From Ferrovibrio sp. (GTDB lineage: Bacteria; Pseudomonadota; Alphaproteobacteria; Ferrovibrionales; Ferrovibrionaceae), in assembly GCF_019636075.1 (NCBI RefSeq), contig NZ_JAHBYG010000016.1, positions 1 to 64,000 on the forward strand: a stretch of DNA of 64,000 nucleotides. Direction: 5' to 3'. The notes beneath the pieces are model-generated. The model worked only from the letters and a program-made list of their open reading frames with translations, ran no database searches and was not told the DNA's origin. The translations under genes were made by a program, and so were the position numbers. Every line of letters starts with the position of its first letter. The first letter of the stretch is position 1. Below, piece by piece: positions 37,674 through 47,080 of this stretch.

Positions 37674-38762
37674 GTGCTCGATATACTTCACCTGAGCAAA
37701 ACGTACGGCTCGGCCCATGCGCTGACGGATGTTTCGTTTTCGATCAATAAAGGCAGTTTCACCACCATTCTCGGGCCATCTGGCTCGGGCAAGAGCACGT
37801 TGTTGCTCAATGTTGCAGGTTTCGTGGCGCCTACTTCCGGCGATATTCGGCTGGAGGGGCGTTCGCTGCTGGATGTTTCCGCTGAGAAACGCAATTTCGG
37901 CATTGTGTTCCAGGGCTATGCGCTGTTTCCGCATCTGCGGGTGCACGAAAACGTTGCCTTTCCGCTGCGTATGCGCGGTTTGAGCAAGGCCGATATCGAA
38001 AAGAAGGTGAAGCAGGCGCTGGAATTGGTGCAGTTGCAGCCCTATGCCGAACGCTATCCGCGCGAGTTATCGGGCGGTCAGCAGCAGCGCGTTGCCCTGG
38101 CGCGCGCATTGGTTTTCGATCCCAGCCTGGTGTTGCTGGACGAGCCGCTGAGCGCCTTGGACAAGAGCTTGCGCGACAGTCTGCGCGAGGAACTGCGTCA
38201 TTTACACAAGGCAGTGGGAATGACCTTCATCCTGGTAACGCATGACCAGGATGAGGCGTTGGAGCTTTCCGACAGCGTGGCGATCATCAACAATGGCCGG
38301 CTGGAGCAATTCGCCGATCCAGCCACGCTGTATAATGCACCGGCCAGCCGCTTCGTGGCGGAATTCCTGGGGAAGAGCAATTTCATTCCGGTTCAGGCGG
38401 CTTCCGGCGCACCGGATGCCATGACCTTGCAGGCGGCAGGCCAAAACCTGCGGCATAGCCAGCACGCGCCGCTGCCCGGCAATACTTCCAATAACCGCAT
38501 GGTGCTTGCCCTCCGGCCCGAACGCATCCGCCTGGTGAATGGCCATGGTGTGGATGGCGATGCCAATGTCGTGGCTGGCGAGATTGTCGATCTCAGTTAT
38601 CGCGGCGCGGATATCGGTGCTGCGGTCCGCACCGATCTGGGCCTGCTGAATGTTCGGCTGGATACCGGTGGTCTGCATGCGATGCCGCGCATAGGCGAAC
38701 GTGTAAAGCTTTCCTGGAGCGCATCGGCGGGTTTTCTGCTGCCTGATGACGGCGCGCAATGA
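37674..38762 (+). CDS. Spermidine/putrescine-type ABC transporter ATP-binding protein (PotA-like)
   Basis: A 362-residue ATPase. It has Walker A GPSGSGKST, signature LSGGQQQR and Walker B VLLDEPLSALD, plus a C-terminal TOBE domain. The start is GTG at 37674 with GGGGG nearby. The stop overlaps the permease start (ATGA). Confidence 0.92.
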   Translation: MLDILHLSKTYGSAHALTDVSFSINKGSFTTILGPSGSGKSTLLLNVAGFVAPTSGDIRLEGRSLLDVSAEKRNFGIVFQGYALFPHLRVHENVAFPLRMRGLSKADIEKKVKQALELVQLQPYAERYPRELSGGQQQRVALARALVFDPSLVLLDEPLSALDKSLRDSLREELRHLHKAVGMTFILVTHDQDEALELSDSVAIINNGRLEQFADPATLYNAPASRFVAEFLGKSNFIPVQAASGAPDAMTLQAAGQNLRHSQHAPLPGNTSNNRMVLALRPERIRLVNGHGVDGDANVVAGEIVDLSYRGADIGAAVRTDLGLLNVRLDTGGLHAMPRIGERVKLSWSASAGFLLPDDGAQ

Positions 38763-39601
38763 ACACGCTGCTGCGCTCACTGGAGGCCAGGATAATCCTG
38801 CTCTTCCTTCTGCCGGCCTTTTTGTTTGTCGGCGGATTATTCATCTATCCGGTGTTGAAAGTGCTGATGATCAGCGTTTCCGATCCGCAGCCGGGCCTGG
38901 GCAATTATATGCTGTTGGTGGAAAATCCAGCTCTCCGCCGGGTGTTTCTCACCACGATCCGCATTGCCGTGCTCACCATGCTGATATCGGTGATCATCGG
39001 TTATGTGCTGGCCTATCGCATGCATATGGCCGGGCCGGTGGAATTGCGCATCATCGTTTTCTGTTTGATGTTTCCGCTATGGACATCCGTTCTGGTGCGG
39101 GCGTTTTCCTGGGTGGTGCTGCTGCAGAATAACGGCTTGCTCAATGCTTGGCTGATCCAGATAGGGCTGCTTGATCGGCCGGCGGCTTTGATCCGCAACG
39201 AACTTGGCGTGCTGATCGGCATGGTACATGTGATGGTGCCCTACGCCACGCTGCCGATCTATTCCGCCATGCGCGGCATAGATCCGCGGCTCAATCAGGC
39301 GGCCCGTTCCCTGGGCGCGACATCTTGGCCTGCCTTTTGGCGCATCTTCTTTCCGCTGACCTTGCCAGGCATCGGCGCCGCGATGATTCTGGTTTTCATC
39401 ATCAGTATCGGCTTTTACATCACGCCCATCGTGCTCGGTGGCGGCAAGGTGGTGATGGTGGCCGAATATATCAGCGTACAGATCACCGAAACCTTGCGCT
39501 GGGGCCTTGGTACGATGCTGGCCACTACGCTGCTGGTGGTGGTTCTGCTTTTCGTGTTTGCCTTCCGCAAACTTACCGTATTGCGGCAGGGGGGAGCATG
39601 A
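38759..39601 (+). CDS. Polyamine-type ABC transporter permease (PotB-like)
   Basis: A 280-residue membrane permease. It has a long N-terminal helix, the PotB-type EAA loop (IDPRLNQAARSLGATSWPA) and hydrophobic helices on either side. It overlaps the genes on both sides by 4 bp. Confidence 0.9.
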   Translation: MNTLLRSLEARIILLFLLPAFLFVGGLFIYPVLKVLMISVSDPQPGLGNYMLLVENPALRRVFLTTIRIAVLTMLISVIIGYVLAYRMHMAGPVELRIIVFCLMFPLWTSVLVRAFSWVVLLQNNGLLNAWLIQIGLLDRPAALIRNELGVLIGMVHVMVPYATLPIYSAMRGIDPRLNQAARSLGATSWPAFWRIFFPLTLPGIGAAMILVFIISIGFYITPIVLGGGKVVMVAEYISVQITETLRWGLGTMLATTLLVVVLLFVFAFRKLTVLRQGGA

Positions 39602-40395
39602 AGGCGCAATTGCCCACACTTCTGTTGCGGCTTTGCGCCGTATTGGCGCTGGTCTACCTGATAGCCCCTCTGGCTGTGGTGATACCGGTATCGCTTACCG
39701 ATCAGCGTATGTTGTCTCTGCCCGTGGATGGAATTTCGCTGCAGCATTACGAAACCGTTTTCAACAGCCGCGAATGGCTGGGTTCGGCTTTGCAAAGCCT
39801 GCTGATCGGCGTGGCCTCTACTTTTCTGGCGCTGTTTCTGGGCGTGTTCAGCGCTATCGGCTGCTGGATGCTTGGCCATGGCAGTGCAAAGCAGGGCAAG
39901 GTGGGTCTTTTCCGGGTGGTGAATCTGCTGCCGCTGGTGATCCCATCGATCATCTATGCGCTTGGTGTGTACCGTGTGTTCGTCGAGATCGGGCTATACG
40001 ACACTTTGATCGGCGTAATCATGGTGCACACCGTAGGTTCGGTGCCGTTCGTGTTCGTGGCGATCAGCACCAATCTTGAATATGTGGATATCGCTCTGGT
40101 GCGGGCCGCGCGCAGCCTGGGGGCCGGTTTGTTGCGCACGGCGGTGTCGGTGATCTTGCCCAATATCAAGACCGGGCTGATATCGGCCGCGATTTTCGCC
40201 TTTCTGCATTCCTGGGATGAAGTGGTGGTCACGTTGTTTGTGTCTAGCCGTGCGGTTCACACCCTGCCGCGCAAGATGTGGGAGGGCCTGAGCGAGAATC
40301 TCGATCCGGCGATTGCCTGTGTGGCGGTGGCATTGATCGTGGTCACCGTGATCATGCTGAGCATCGAGCAGCGCGCCAGCGCAAGGCGCGGATAG
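39598..40395 (+). CDS. Polyamine-type ABC transporter permease (PotC-like)
   Basis: A 265-residue membrane permease. It has the EAA motif NLEYVDIALVRAARSLGAGL and the PotC pattern FLHSWDEVVVTLFVS. The ATG at 39598 overlaps the PotB stop and has GGGGGGAG just upstream. It ends 11 bp before the convergent XRE regulator, with no visible terminator. Confidence 0.9.
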   Translation: MKAQLPTLLLRLCAVLALVYLIAPLAVVIPVSLTDQRMLSLPVDGISLQHYETVFNSREWLGSALQSLLIGVASTFLALFLGVFSAIGCWMLGHGSAKQGKVGLFRVVNLLPLVIPSIIYALGVYRVFVEIGLYDTLIGVIMVHTVGSVPFVFVAISTNLEYVDIALVRAARSLGAGLLRTAVSVILPNIKTGLISAAIFAFLHSWDEVVVTLFVSSRAVHTLPRKMWEGLSENLDPAIACVAVALIVVTVIMLSIEQRASARRG

Positions 40396-40406
40396 CGGCG
40401 CTTGCG

Positions 40407-41288
40407 CTAGGCTTCGATCTTGCGGATCAGCTTGCGCAGGATATTGGCACCAACCGACCCACGCACAGCCTGGCTCCAGAGCTGGCGGAACATCGCTTCA
40501 TGCAGCGCCACGGCCTCGGCGGCGGCAGTTACAGTGGCCACGCCGGTATTGATATTGGGCAATTCACCCAGGCGATAAGGGCTCACCGAGACCAGCGCGC
40601 CTTCAGGCCGGCGGAAAATCTGGAAGGTCTGGCTGGGCAGCACGCCTTCCACCAAGCCGATCTGCACACCCACCGGCTCCTGTTCCATTACATCGGCAAT
40701 GCGTTCCACCTCCACGGCGGCAGCCTTGCGGCGCTGGCGCTGTATGGCAGGCGGCAAGTCCAGTCGCCCAACCAGGCCCAGTCGCAGGAAGCGCTCGATT
40801 TCCAGCAGGCCGATCACGCTGGCGATATTCGGCTGGCGCTGCCGCACCGATTGTTTGCGTTCCAGCAGGATGCTCAGCACATCATCCACCTGCCGCTTGA
40901 ATTCGGCGCGTGAGGCCGAAGGCGGCATGGTTTCCATCATCATCTGCCGTAGATGGTCGTTATAGGCATCGGTGGTCAGCAGGAAGGAGATCGGCTCGTA
41001 ATGCGCCAGCACGCGTTCCGAGGTTTGCTCGATCTGTCGCATGCGTTCCAGGAAGCTGACCGCGTTGCTGTGGTATTCCACGCCGGCATCCAGCAGCGAA
41101 GCCAGCGACACGCCGAGCAATTCAGACACTCGCTCCAGCGTTTCGATCTTGATGAGTTCGCCTTTCTCCATCCGGTAGACGGCGGCGCGCGACAGGCCGA
41201 GTTGTTGCGCCACTTCATCCGAACTCAGCCCCTTGCCCAGGCGATAAGCCCGCAGGCGTTCGGCAATCTGGTCGTAGCGAATAGGCAT
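40407..41288 (-). CDS. XRE-family transcriptional regulator, 293 residues
   Basis: An N-terminal helix-turn-helix (about residues 8-60, SDEVAQQLGLSRAAVYRMEKGE) is followed by a long C-terminal domain of about 230 residues with no motif I recognise. The gene is divergent from the XRE-cupin regulator gene across a 250-bp A+T-rich gap and convergent with potC. It may control the Pot operon or the divergent transporter operon. The C-terminal half is the interesting part, as a possible ligand domain. Confidence 0.85.
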   Translation of the reverse strand: MPIRYDQIAERLRAYRLGKGLSSDEVAQQLGLSRAAVYRMEKGELIKIETLERVSELLGVSLASLLDAGVEYHSNAVSFLERMRQIEQTSERVLAHYEPISFLLTTDAYNDHLRQMMMETMPPSASRAEFKRQVDDVLSILLERKQSVRQRQPNIASVIGLLEIERFLRLGLVGRLDLPPAIQRQRRKAAAVEVERIADVMEQEPVGVQIGLVEGVLPSQTFQIFRRPEGALVSVSPYRLGELPNINTGVATVTAAAEAVALHEAMFRQLWSQAVRGSVGANILRKLIRKIEA

Positions 41289-41497
41289 GCGGCGGTTTCA
41301 AGGTCCGAAATGAACAGGCGAAACAGGGCAGCCACTATGGCACGGCGGCTTCTCGATTGGCCAGGATCGTGGGCCGGTCGCAAGCAGCCTTGGGCACGGA
41401 AAACGGCGGCTTTCAGCAGCAACAAGCGGCTACGAATCGGGATTCACCGGTGTCTTTGCGAGAGGGCAGGAAATTTCCCGTCTCGGTCCGATTATCA

Positions 41498-41538
41498 CTG
41501 AATTTTTATCAGACTAAAAAAATTTAAGTTTGTTTAAA
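41498..41538. promoter_or_regulatory. A+T-rich repeats before the XRE-cupin regulator
   Basis: CTGA-N7-TCAG (41498-41512) is followed by TTTAAGTTTGTTTAAA (41523-41538). The run ends 19 bp before the likely ATG at 41558. Such short inverted elements are typical of autoregulatory sites of XRE-cupin proteins, but the repeats are imperfect. Confidence 0.3.
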
Positions 41539-41557
41539 AATGCATTATAAGGACGCC

Positions 41558-42202
41558 ATGGAGCGCGATGCCAAGGATTTTGCCGATCATGATGAGCCAG
41601 CCGAACTGGCCTCCGGCACGGATTCCATGGTTTCCAGCATCGGCCTGATGATCAGGCAGGAGCGGCAGAAGCGCAAACTCACCCTTACCCAGGTAAGCAA
41701 AAAGGCAAGATTGTCGCCGGCTTTCCTGTCTCTGGTCGAGCGTGGCCTGGCTACGCCTTCGCTGGGCAGTCTGGCCGGGATTGCCGCCGCCCTGAATGTG
41801 CCGGTTTCCACCTTCGTGCATGTCAGTTCCACCGCCGGCGCCATCACCCGGGCGCATCAGCGGGCGCAATTCGGCGTGGAAGAATCGGGCCTGCGCTACG
41901 AGCGTTTGTCCACCGTATTTCCGGGCCAGCAGATGGATGCCGTGATCATCCATGTGCCGCCGGGCTATAGCGCTGAAACCATCGCCCATGCCGGCGAGGA
42001 ATGGCTGTATGTGCTGGCCGGCGAATTGGAGCAGACCATTGATGGCGAAACCGTAACCCTGGGGCCGGGCGATACCTGCCATTTCCGTGGCGATACACCG
42101 CATTCCTATGGCAATCGCGGTGCCGTCCCCACGGCGGTGATCTGGGTTGGTACGGTGCCGGTTTTTCGCAGTAACGAAAATACCCAAGGATTTCATCCAT
42201 GA
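41558..42202 (+). CDS. XRE-family regulator with C-terminal cupin domain
   Basis: A 214-residue regulator. An XRE helix-turn-helix (TLTQVSKKARLSPAFLSLVERG) is followed by a cupin barrel. The cupin 1 motif area is HAGEEWLYVLAGELE and the second is GDTCHFRGDTPHSY. This architecture usually senses a small amine or amino-acid ligand and controls an adjacent transport operon. I start it at ATG 41558, which has AAGGA 5 nt upstream; an ATG at 41540 is less likely. It overlaps the GAF gene by 4 bp. Confidence 0.9.
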   Translation: MERDAKDFADHDEPAELASGTDSMVSSIGLMIRQERQKRKLTLTQVSKKARLSPAFLSLVERGLATPSLGSLAGIAAALNVPVSTFVHVSSTAGAITRAHQRAQFGVEESGLRYERLSTVFPGQQMDAVIIHVPPGYSAETIAHAGEEWLYVLAGELEQTIDGETVTLGPGDTCHFRGDTPHSYGNRGAVPTAVIWVGTVPVFRSNENTQGFHP

Positions 42203-42687
42203 GCCAGATTGCCGAACTCGTTCTCGATATCCAGAAATCCTGGGCGCAGCCCGGCCAGCCGCAGCCGCTGTTCGAAGCCGTGGGCGCGGCCTTGGCCAAG
42301 GTGGCTGGTCATCGGCTCTACACTGCTACGCAGATGTTGAAGGGCGGACGCGAGGTGGAACGGCTGTATTCCACCAATCCGGATGTGTATCCCGTCGGGG
42401 GCCGCAAGGCCGTTCTGCCCAATGCGTTCAACGAGCGGGTCCGCAAACAGCAGCAGCCGTTTTTGGGCCGCCAGGTGGCGGATTTCGCGCCGTATTTTCC
42501 CGATCATGAAACCATTGCCGGCCTTGGCCTTGGCTCTGTGATCAATCTGCCGGTGGTGTATGGCGGCCATGTTCTGGGCACGGTCAATATTCTGGATCGC
42601 CCTGGCGCCTACGACACCCATCATCTCGAACCGGCCATGATTATCGCGCGGCAATTGCTGCCGGCTTTCATCACGGCGGACTCTTGA
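42199..42687 (+). CDS. Small GAF-domain protein
   Basis: A 162-residue single-domain protein. The pattern GLGLGSVINLPVVYGGHVLGTVNIL is a typical GAF core strand-helix. Free-standing GAF proteins bind small ligands. It is translationally coupled to the XRE-cupin gene and lies 39 bp before a Dpp-type binding protein gene, so it may be a sensor for the transported compound. Confidence 0.8.
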   Translation: MSQIAELVLDIQKSWAQPGQPQPLFEAVGAALAKVAGHRLYTATQMLKGGREVERLYSTNPDVYPVGGRKAVLPNAFNERVRKQQQPFLGRQVADFAPYFPDHETIAGLGLGSVINLPVVYGGHVLGTVNILDRPGAYDTHHLEPAMIIARQLLPAFITADS

Positions 42688-42726
42688 AACAACGTAACTG
42701 AAGTCTCAACAGGAGAGGGGAGTGCC

Positions 42727-44319
42727 ATGATCAAGAGAGTGAGCCTTGCGCTGACGGCTGCGGTTTTCGCCCTGGCTGCCGGCGCTGCCGACCTGGAGGC
42801 GAAGACGCCGCCCAACGTGTTGGTGGTGGCGAAGAATATCGACGACATCGTGAGCCTGGATCCCGCTCAGGCCTATGAATTCACCAGCGGCGAAGTTGTT
42901 TCCAACATCTATAACAAGCTGGTGGAATACAACCCGGCCGATGTTGAGAAGGTGATGCCCGGCCTGGCTGAAAGCTGGACCATCTCCGATGATGGCAAAA
43001 CCATCATCTTCAAGCTGAAGAGCGGCGTGAAATTCGCCTCCGGCAATCCGGTGCGCCCTGAAGACGTGGTGTTTTCGCTGCGCCGCGTGATCGTGCTGAA
43101 GAAGGCGCCTGCTTTCATCCTGGCGCAGTTCGGCTGGAATGCCGACAATATCGACCAGATGGTGCGCAAGACCGGCAATGATCAGGTGACCATCACCATT
43201 GCCGAAAATTTTGCTCCGTCTTTCGTGCTCAATGCGCTGGCTGCCCGCCCAGCTTCCATCGTGGATGAAAAAGAAGCGGTGAAGAATGCCAAGGATAACG
43301 ATCTTGGCAATGCCTGGCTGTCGCGCAATTCGGCCGGTTCCGGCCCGTTCACGCTGCGCGTTTGGCGGCCGGGTGAATCGCTGGTTCTTGAAGCCAACAA
43401 GAATTTTGCCGGCGGTGCACCGAAGATGAACCAGGTGATTCTCAATCACGTGGCCGAAGCATCCACCCAGCGCCTGATGATCGAATCCGGCGATGTGGAT
43501 ATCGCTCGCAACCTGGGCCCCGATCAGATCGCGGCTTTGCGCGACAAGGCGCCGATCAAGATCGAAACCTATCCGCAGGCCGCGCTGCATTTCTTCAGCC
43601 TCAATCTGAAGCATGAAAAGCTGCGCGATCCCGCCTTGTGGGAAGCCATGCGTTACCTGATCGATTATGATGGCATCGCCACCACGCTGTTGCGCGGCCA
43701 GATGAAGGTGCACCAAACCTTCTGGCCCACCGGTTTCCCGGGCGCGGTGGAAGATCGTCCCTACAAGCTGGATGTAGCCAAGGCCAAGGAAATTCTCGCC
43801 AAGGCCAATATCCAGCCGGGCCTGACCGTCGACATGGACATGATCTCGTCGGCGCCATTTACCGATATCGGACAATCCATGCAGGCCACCATGGCCCAGG
43901 CCGGCATCAAGCTGAACCTGCTGCCGGGCACCTCGGCCCAGGTGATCACCAAGTACCGTGCCCGTCAGCATGAAATGATGCTGCTTTATTGGGGCCCGGA
44001 CTTTATGGATCCGCATTCCAACGCCAAGGCCTTCGCCTATAACGTGGACAATGCCGATACCGCGCCGCAATCCACCACCACCTGGCGCAATTCCTGGCTG
44101 GTGCCCGAATTGTCGGCTCGCACCCGCGCCGCGCTAGTTGAGCGCGATCCGGCCAAGCGGCTCGACATGTATCGTGAATTGCAGCGCGATGTGTTGAAGT
44201 CGTCGCCCTGGGTGATGACCTTCCAGGCCCAGGCCCAGGTGGCCCTGCGCAAGGAAGTGTCCGGCTTCATCCATGGCCCGACCAACGACCTGGTGCTGTA
44301 CCGCAACGTAAGCAAGTAA
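42727..44319 (+). CDS. ABC transporter periplasmic substrate-binding protein, family 5 (second Dpp system)
   Basis: A 530-residue secreted protein. The signal peptide is MIKRVSLALTAAVFALAAG. Family-5 landmarks include ISLDPAQAYEFTS-like segments (here VSLDPAQAYEFTSG) and YNKLVEYNPADVEKVMPGLAESW, with the bilobed fold. A GGAGAGG run precedes the ATG. It heads a complete Dpp importer and follows the XRE-cupin/GAF pair. Confidence 0.92.
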   Translation: MIKRVSLALTAAVFALAAGAADLEAKTPPNVLVVAKNIDDIVSLDPAQAYEFTSGEVVSNIYNKLVEYNPADVEKVMPGLAESWTISDDGKTIIFKLKSGVKFASGNPVRPEDVVFSLRRVIVLKKAPAFILAQFGWNADNIDQMVRKTGNDQVTITIAENFAPSFVLNALAARPASIVDEKEAVKNAKDNDLGNAWLSRNSAGSGPFTLRVWRPGESLVLEANKNFAGGAPKMNQVILNHVAEASTQRLMIESGDVDIARNLGPDQIAALRDKAPIKIETYPQAALHFFSLNLKHEKLRDPALWEAMRYLIDYDGIATTLLRGQMKVHQTFWPTGFPGAVEDRPYKLDVAKAKEILAKANIQPGLTVDMDMISSAPFTDIGQSMQATMAQAGIKLNLLPGTSAQVITKYRARQHEMMLLYWGPDFMDPHSNAKAFAYNVDNADTAPQSTTTWRNSWLVPELSARTRAALVERDPAKRLDMYRELQRDVLKSSPWVMTFQAQAQVALRKEVSGFIHGPTNDLVLYRNVSK

Positions 44320-44344
44320 GCGCCGTAAGATGCAGAGGAGCTCC

Positions 44345-45358
44345 GTGAAGGCATTTGCCTTTCTGCGCGGCGTGACCACCCTGGTGATCACGCTGGCGGG
44401 GCTCCTCTTCATCACATTCGTGATCGGCCGGGTGATGCCGATCGACCCAGTGGTTGCGGTGGTGGGCGACAAGGCTTCGCAAGAAACCTATGCCCGCGCC
44501 CGCGAGGAAATGGGCCTCGATAAACCCATCTGGGTGCAATTCGGCCGTTATATCGAGGGCGTTGCGCGTGGCGATCTGGGGCAGTCTTCCTCCAGCGGCC
44601 AGCCTGTGGTGGAAGATATTGCCCGGGCTTTCCCGGCCACACTGGAACTTTCGGTTTTCGCCATCGTGATCGGCGTGCTGGTGGGCTTGCCGCTGGGTGT
44701 TTATGCCGCGCATCGGCGCAACACCTGGTTCGATCATGCCGCGCGATTTATGTCGCTGTTCGGTTATTCCACACCGGTCTTCTGGCTTGGGCTGATTGCG
44801 CTGCTGATCTTCTATGCCCAGTTGGGCTGGACCAGTGGGCCGGGACGGATCGGCACCGCCTATCGCTACACGGTGCAGGAATGGAGTGGCCTGCTGCTGA
44901 TCGATACCCTACGCAGCGGCGATTGGAATGCTTTTCGCAGCGCCTTCTCGCATATCATCCTGCCCGGCCTGCTGCTGGGGTATTTCTCGCTTGCCTATAT
45001 CGCGCGGATGACGCGCAATTTCATGATCGAGGAATTGAACAAGGAATATGTCACCATGGCGCGCATCAAGGGGGCCTCGGAAACCCGCATCCTCTGGCGC
45101 CATGCCTTTCCCAATGCGCTGGTGCCGGTTGTCACCGTGATTGCGTTGTCTTTCGGCCATCTGCTTGAGGGGGCCGTGCTCACCGAAACGGTTTTCGCCT
45201 GGCCGGGCCTTGGGCTTTATATCACCAAAAGCCTGTTCTCTGCCGATATGCCCGCCGTGCTGGGCGGCACGCTGGTGGTGGGCGTTTGCTTCGTGTTGTT
45301 GAACAAGGCCACCGAACTGATCTATCCCTTCCTCGATCCCAGGACGCGCGCCCGATGA
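44345..45358 (+). CDS. Dipeptide-type ABC transporter permease (DppB type), second system
   Basis: A 337-residue permease. It has an N-terminal helix and the DppB pattern GVARGDLGQSSSSGQPV. It also has the EAA loop MARIKGASETRILWRHAFPN and a C-terminal LIYPFLDPRTR. I use the GTG at 44345, which has GAGGAG 4 nt upstream; an ATG at 44330 without a ribosome site would add 5 residues. Its stop overlaps the DppC start. Confidence 0.9.
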   Translation: MKAFAFLRGVTTLVITLAGLLFITFVIGRVMPIDPVVAVVGDKASQETYARAREEMGLDKPIWVQFGRYIEGVARGDLGQSSSSGQPVVEDIARAFPATLELSVFAIVIGVLVGLPLGVYAAHRRNTWFDHAARFMSLFGYSTPVFWLGLIALLIFYAQLGWTSGPGRIGTAYRYTVQEWSGLLLIDTLRSGDWNAFRSAFSHIILPGLLLGYFSLAYIARMTRNFMIEELNKEYVTMARIKGASETRILWRHAFPNALVPVVTVIALSFGHLLEGAVLTETVFAWPGLGLYITKSLFSADMPAVLGGTLVVGVCFVLLNKATELIYPFLDPRTRAR

Positions 45359-46245
45359 GTGCCGCCGCCGATAGCCTGATCCCGAATTCGCGGCGCGAAG
45401 CGCGGCTGATTCAGTTGCGCATCGGTCTGCGCCGGGTGTTGCGCAATCCCTCCACGTTGGTGGGCGGCATTCTTGTGCTGTTGTTGCTGGTGATGGCGGC
45501 GCTGGCGCCGCTGCTGGCCACCCATGATCCGATGGCGCAAAGCCTGGTGGATCGCCTTACGCCCCCGGGCGCGCAGCATTGGCTGGGCACCGATCAATTG
45601 GGCCGCGATATCTACAGCCGGCTGCTATACGGCGCGCAACCCACTTTGATGATCGTTATTCTGGTGATCGCCTTCTCGGCGCCGCTTGGCCTCATCATCG
45701 GCATGGTGGCAGGCTATATGGGCGGTTGGGTTGAAAGCGCGTTGATGCGCCTTACCGATATCTTTATGGCGTTTCCGCGCCTGATCCTGGCCTTGGCCCT
45801 GGTCTCGGCGCTCAAGCCTGGCCTTACCAATGCGGTGATCGCCATCGCGATTACGGCCTGGCCATCCTATGCGCGCCTGGCACGCGCCGAAACGCTTGCC
45901 TTGCGCCATGCCGATTTTGTCGAGGCCGCGCGCGGCCTGGGCCAGACCGGCACGCGCATCGTGATCGGCCAGATATTGCCGCTGTGTTTGTCGTCTGCCG
46001 CCATCCGTGCCACGCTGGATATGGCCGGCATCATTCTCACGGCCGCGGGCCTGGGCTTTCTGGGGCTTGGCGCGCAGCCGCCGATGGCCGAATGGGGCGC
46101 CATGATCGGCACCGGCCGTGATCATATTTTCGATGCCTGGTGGGTGGCTGCCGTGCCCGGCATTGCCATCCTGCTGGTCAGCCTGGGCTTCAACCTGCTG
46201 GGCGATGGCCTGCGCGATGTGCTGGATCCCAAGCATCATGACTGA
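45355..46245 (+). CDS. Dipeptide-type ABC transporter permease (DppC type), second system
   Basis: A 296-residue permease. It has the signature GTDQLGRDIYSR, the coupling loop LALRHADFVEAARGLGQTG and several helices. The ATG at 45355 overlaps the DppB stop. Its stop lies 8 bp inside the next gene. Confidence 0.9.
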   Translation: MSAAADSLIPNSRREARLIQLRIGLRRVLRNPSTLVGGILVLLLLVMAALAPLLATHDPMAQSLVDRLTPPGAQHWLGTDQLGRDIYSRLLYGAQPTLMIVILVIAFSAPLGLIIGMVAGYMGGWVESALMRLTDIFMAFPRLILALALVSALKPGLTNAVIAIAITAWPSYARLARAETLALRHADFVEAARGLGQTGTRIVIGQILPLCLSSAAIRATLDMAGIILTAAGLGFLGLGAQPPMAEWGAMIGTGRDHIFDAWWVAAVPGIAILLVSLGFNLLGDGLRDVLDPKHHD

Positions 46246-47080
46246 CGCTTCCCTGCTGGATATCGAAGGCCTCACGGTCAGCTTTCCATCCGACAGCGGA
46301 CGGGTTTCCGTGGTGCGGGACTTTGCCTTGCGCATGGGGCGCGAGAAAATCGGCATCGTGGGCGAGTCCGGCTCCGGCAAGTCGATCACCGCGCGGGCGA
46401 TCTTGGGGCTGGTGCCGCATCCTGGCCAAACCACGGCGCGGCGTATGCAACTCGGCAACAGAAATCTGCTGGCATTGGATTCTGCCGGCTGGCGGGGCAT
46501 ACGCGGCAAGTATGCCGGCATGATCATGCAGGATCCGAAATTCTCCCTCAATCCGGTAATGCGCATCGGCGACCAGATCACCGAAACCCTGCGCCTGCAT
46601 GAAAAGCTCGATCGTGCCGAACAACGCCGCCGCGCCATTGCCATTCTGCAGGCCGTGGGCATCGATGATCCCGAGCGTGTCTATGCTGCCTATCCGCATG
46701 AATTGTCAGGCGGTATGGGGCAGCGCGCGATGATCGCCGCCATGCTGATTTCCAGTCCCGAATTGATCATCGCAGACGAACCCACCAGTGCATTGGATGT
46801 GCTGGTGCGCGAACAGGTGTTGAAGCTGCTCGATGATCTTGTCACCACACGTGGCATCGGCTTGATCTTGATCAGCCACGACCTGCCCATGGTGGCGCGG
46901 TTCTGCGACCGCATTCTGGTCATGTATCGCGGCCGCATCGTCGAAACCCTTGATGCGCATCATCTCGATCGTGCCAACCATCCCTATACGAAGGGGCTGA
47001 TGGCCTGCCTGCCGCAGCCGGCTTATCGTGGGCAGATGCTGCCCAGCCTTAGCCGTGATCCGGCCTGGGAGCAGGCATGA
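46238..47080 (+). CDS. Dipeptide-type ABC transporter ATP-binding protein (DppD type), second system
   Basis: A 280-residue ATPase. It has Walker A GESGSGKSI, signature LSGGMGQR and Walker B IIADEPTSALD. It is shorter than a full DppD (about 330) and lacks the long Cys-containing tail seen in the first system. The ATG at 46238 overlaps the permease end by 8 bp, and its stop overlaps the next ATPase start. Confidence 0.9.
   Translation: MTDASLLDIEGLTVSFPSDSGRVSVVRDFALRMGREKIGIVGESGSGKSITARAILGLVPHPGQTTARRMQLGNRNLLALDSAGWRGIRGKYAGMIMQDPKFSLNPVMRIGDQITETLRLHEKLDRAEQRRRAIAILQAVGIDDPERVYAAYPHELSGGMGQRAMIAAMLISSPELIIADEPTSALDVLVREQVLKLLDDLVTTRGIGLILISHDLPMVARFCDRILVMYRGRIVETLDAHHLDRANHPYTKGLMACLPQPAYRGQMLPSLSRDPAWEQA

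Noticed and set aside
42706-44070. Long minus-strand frame (about 454 codons) antisense to the second DppA gene
   Set aside because: Shadow; low-complexity His/Gly-rich translation without family features.
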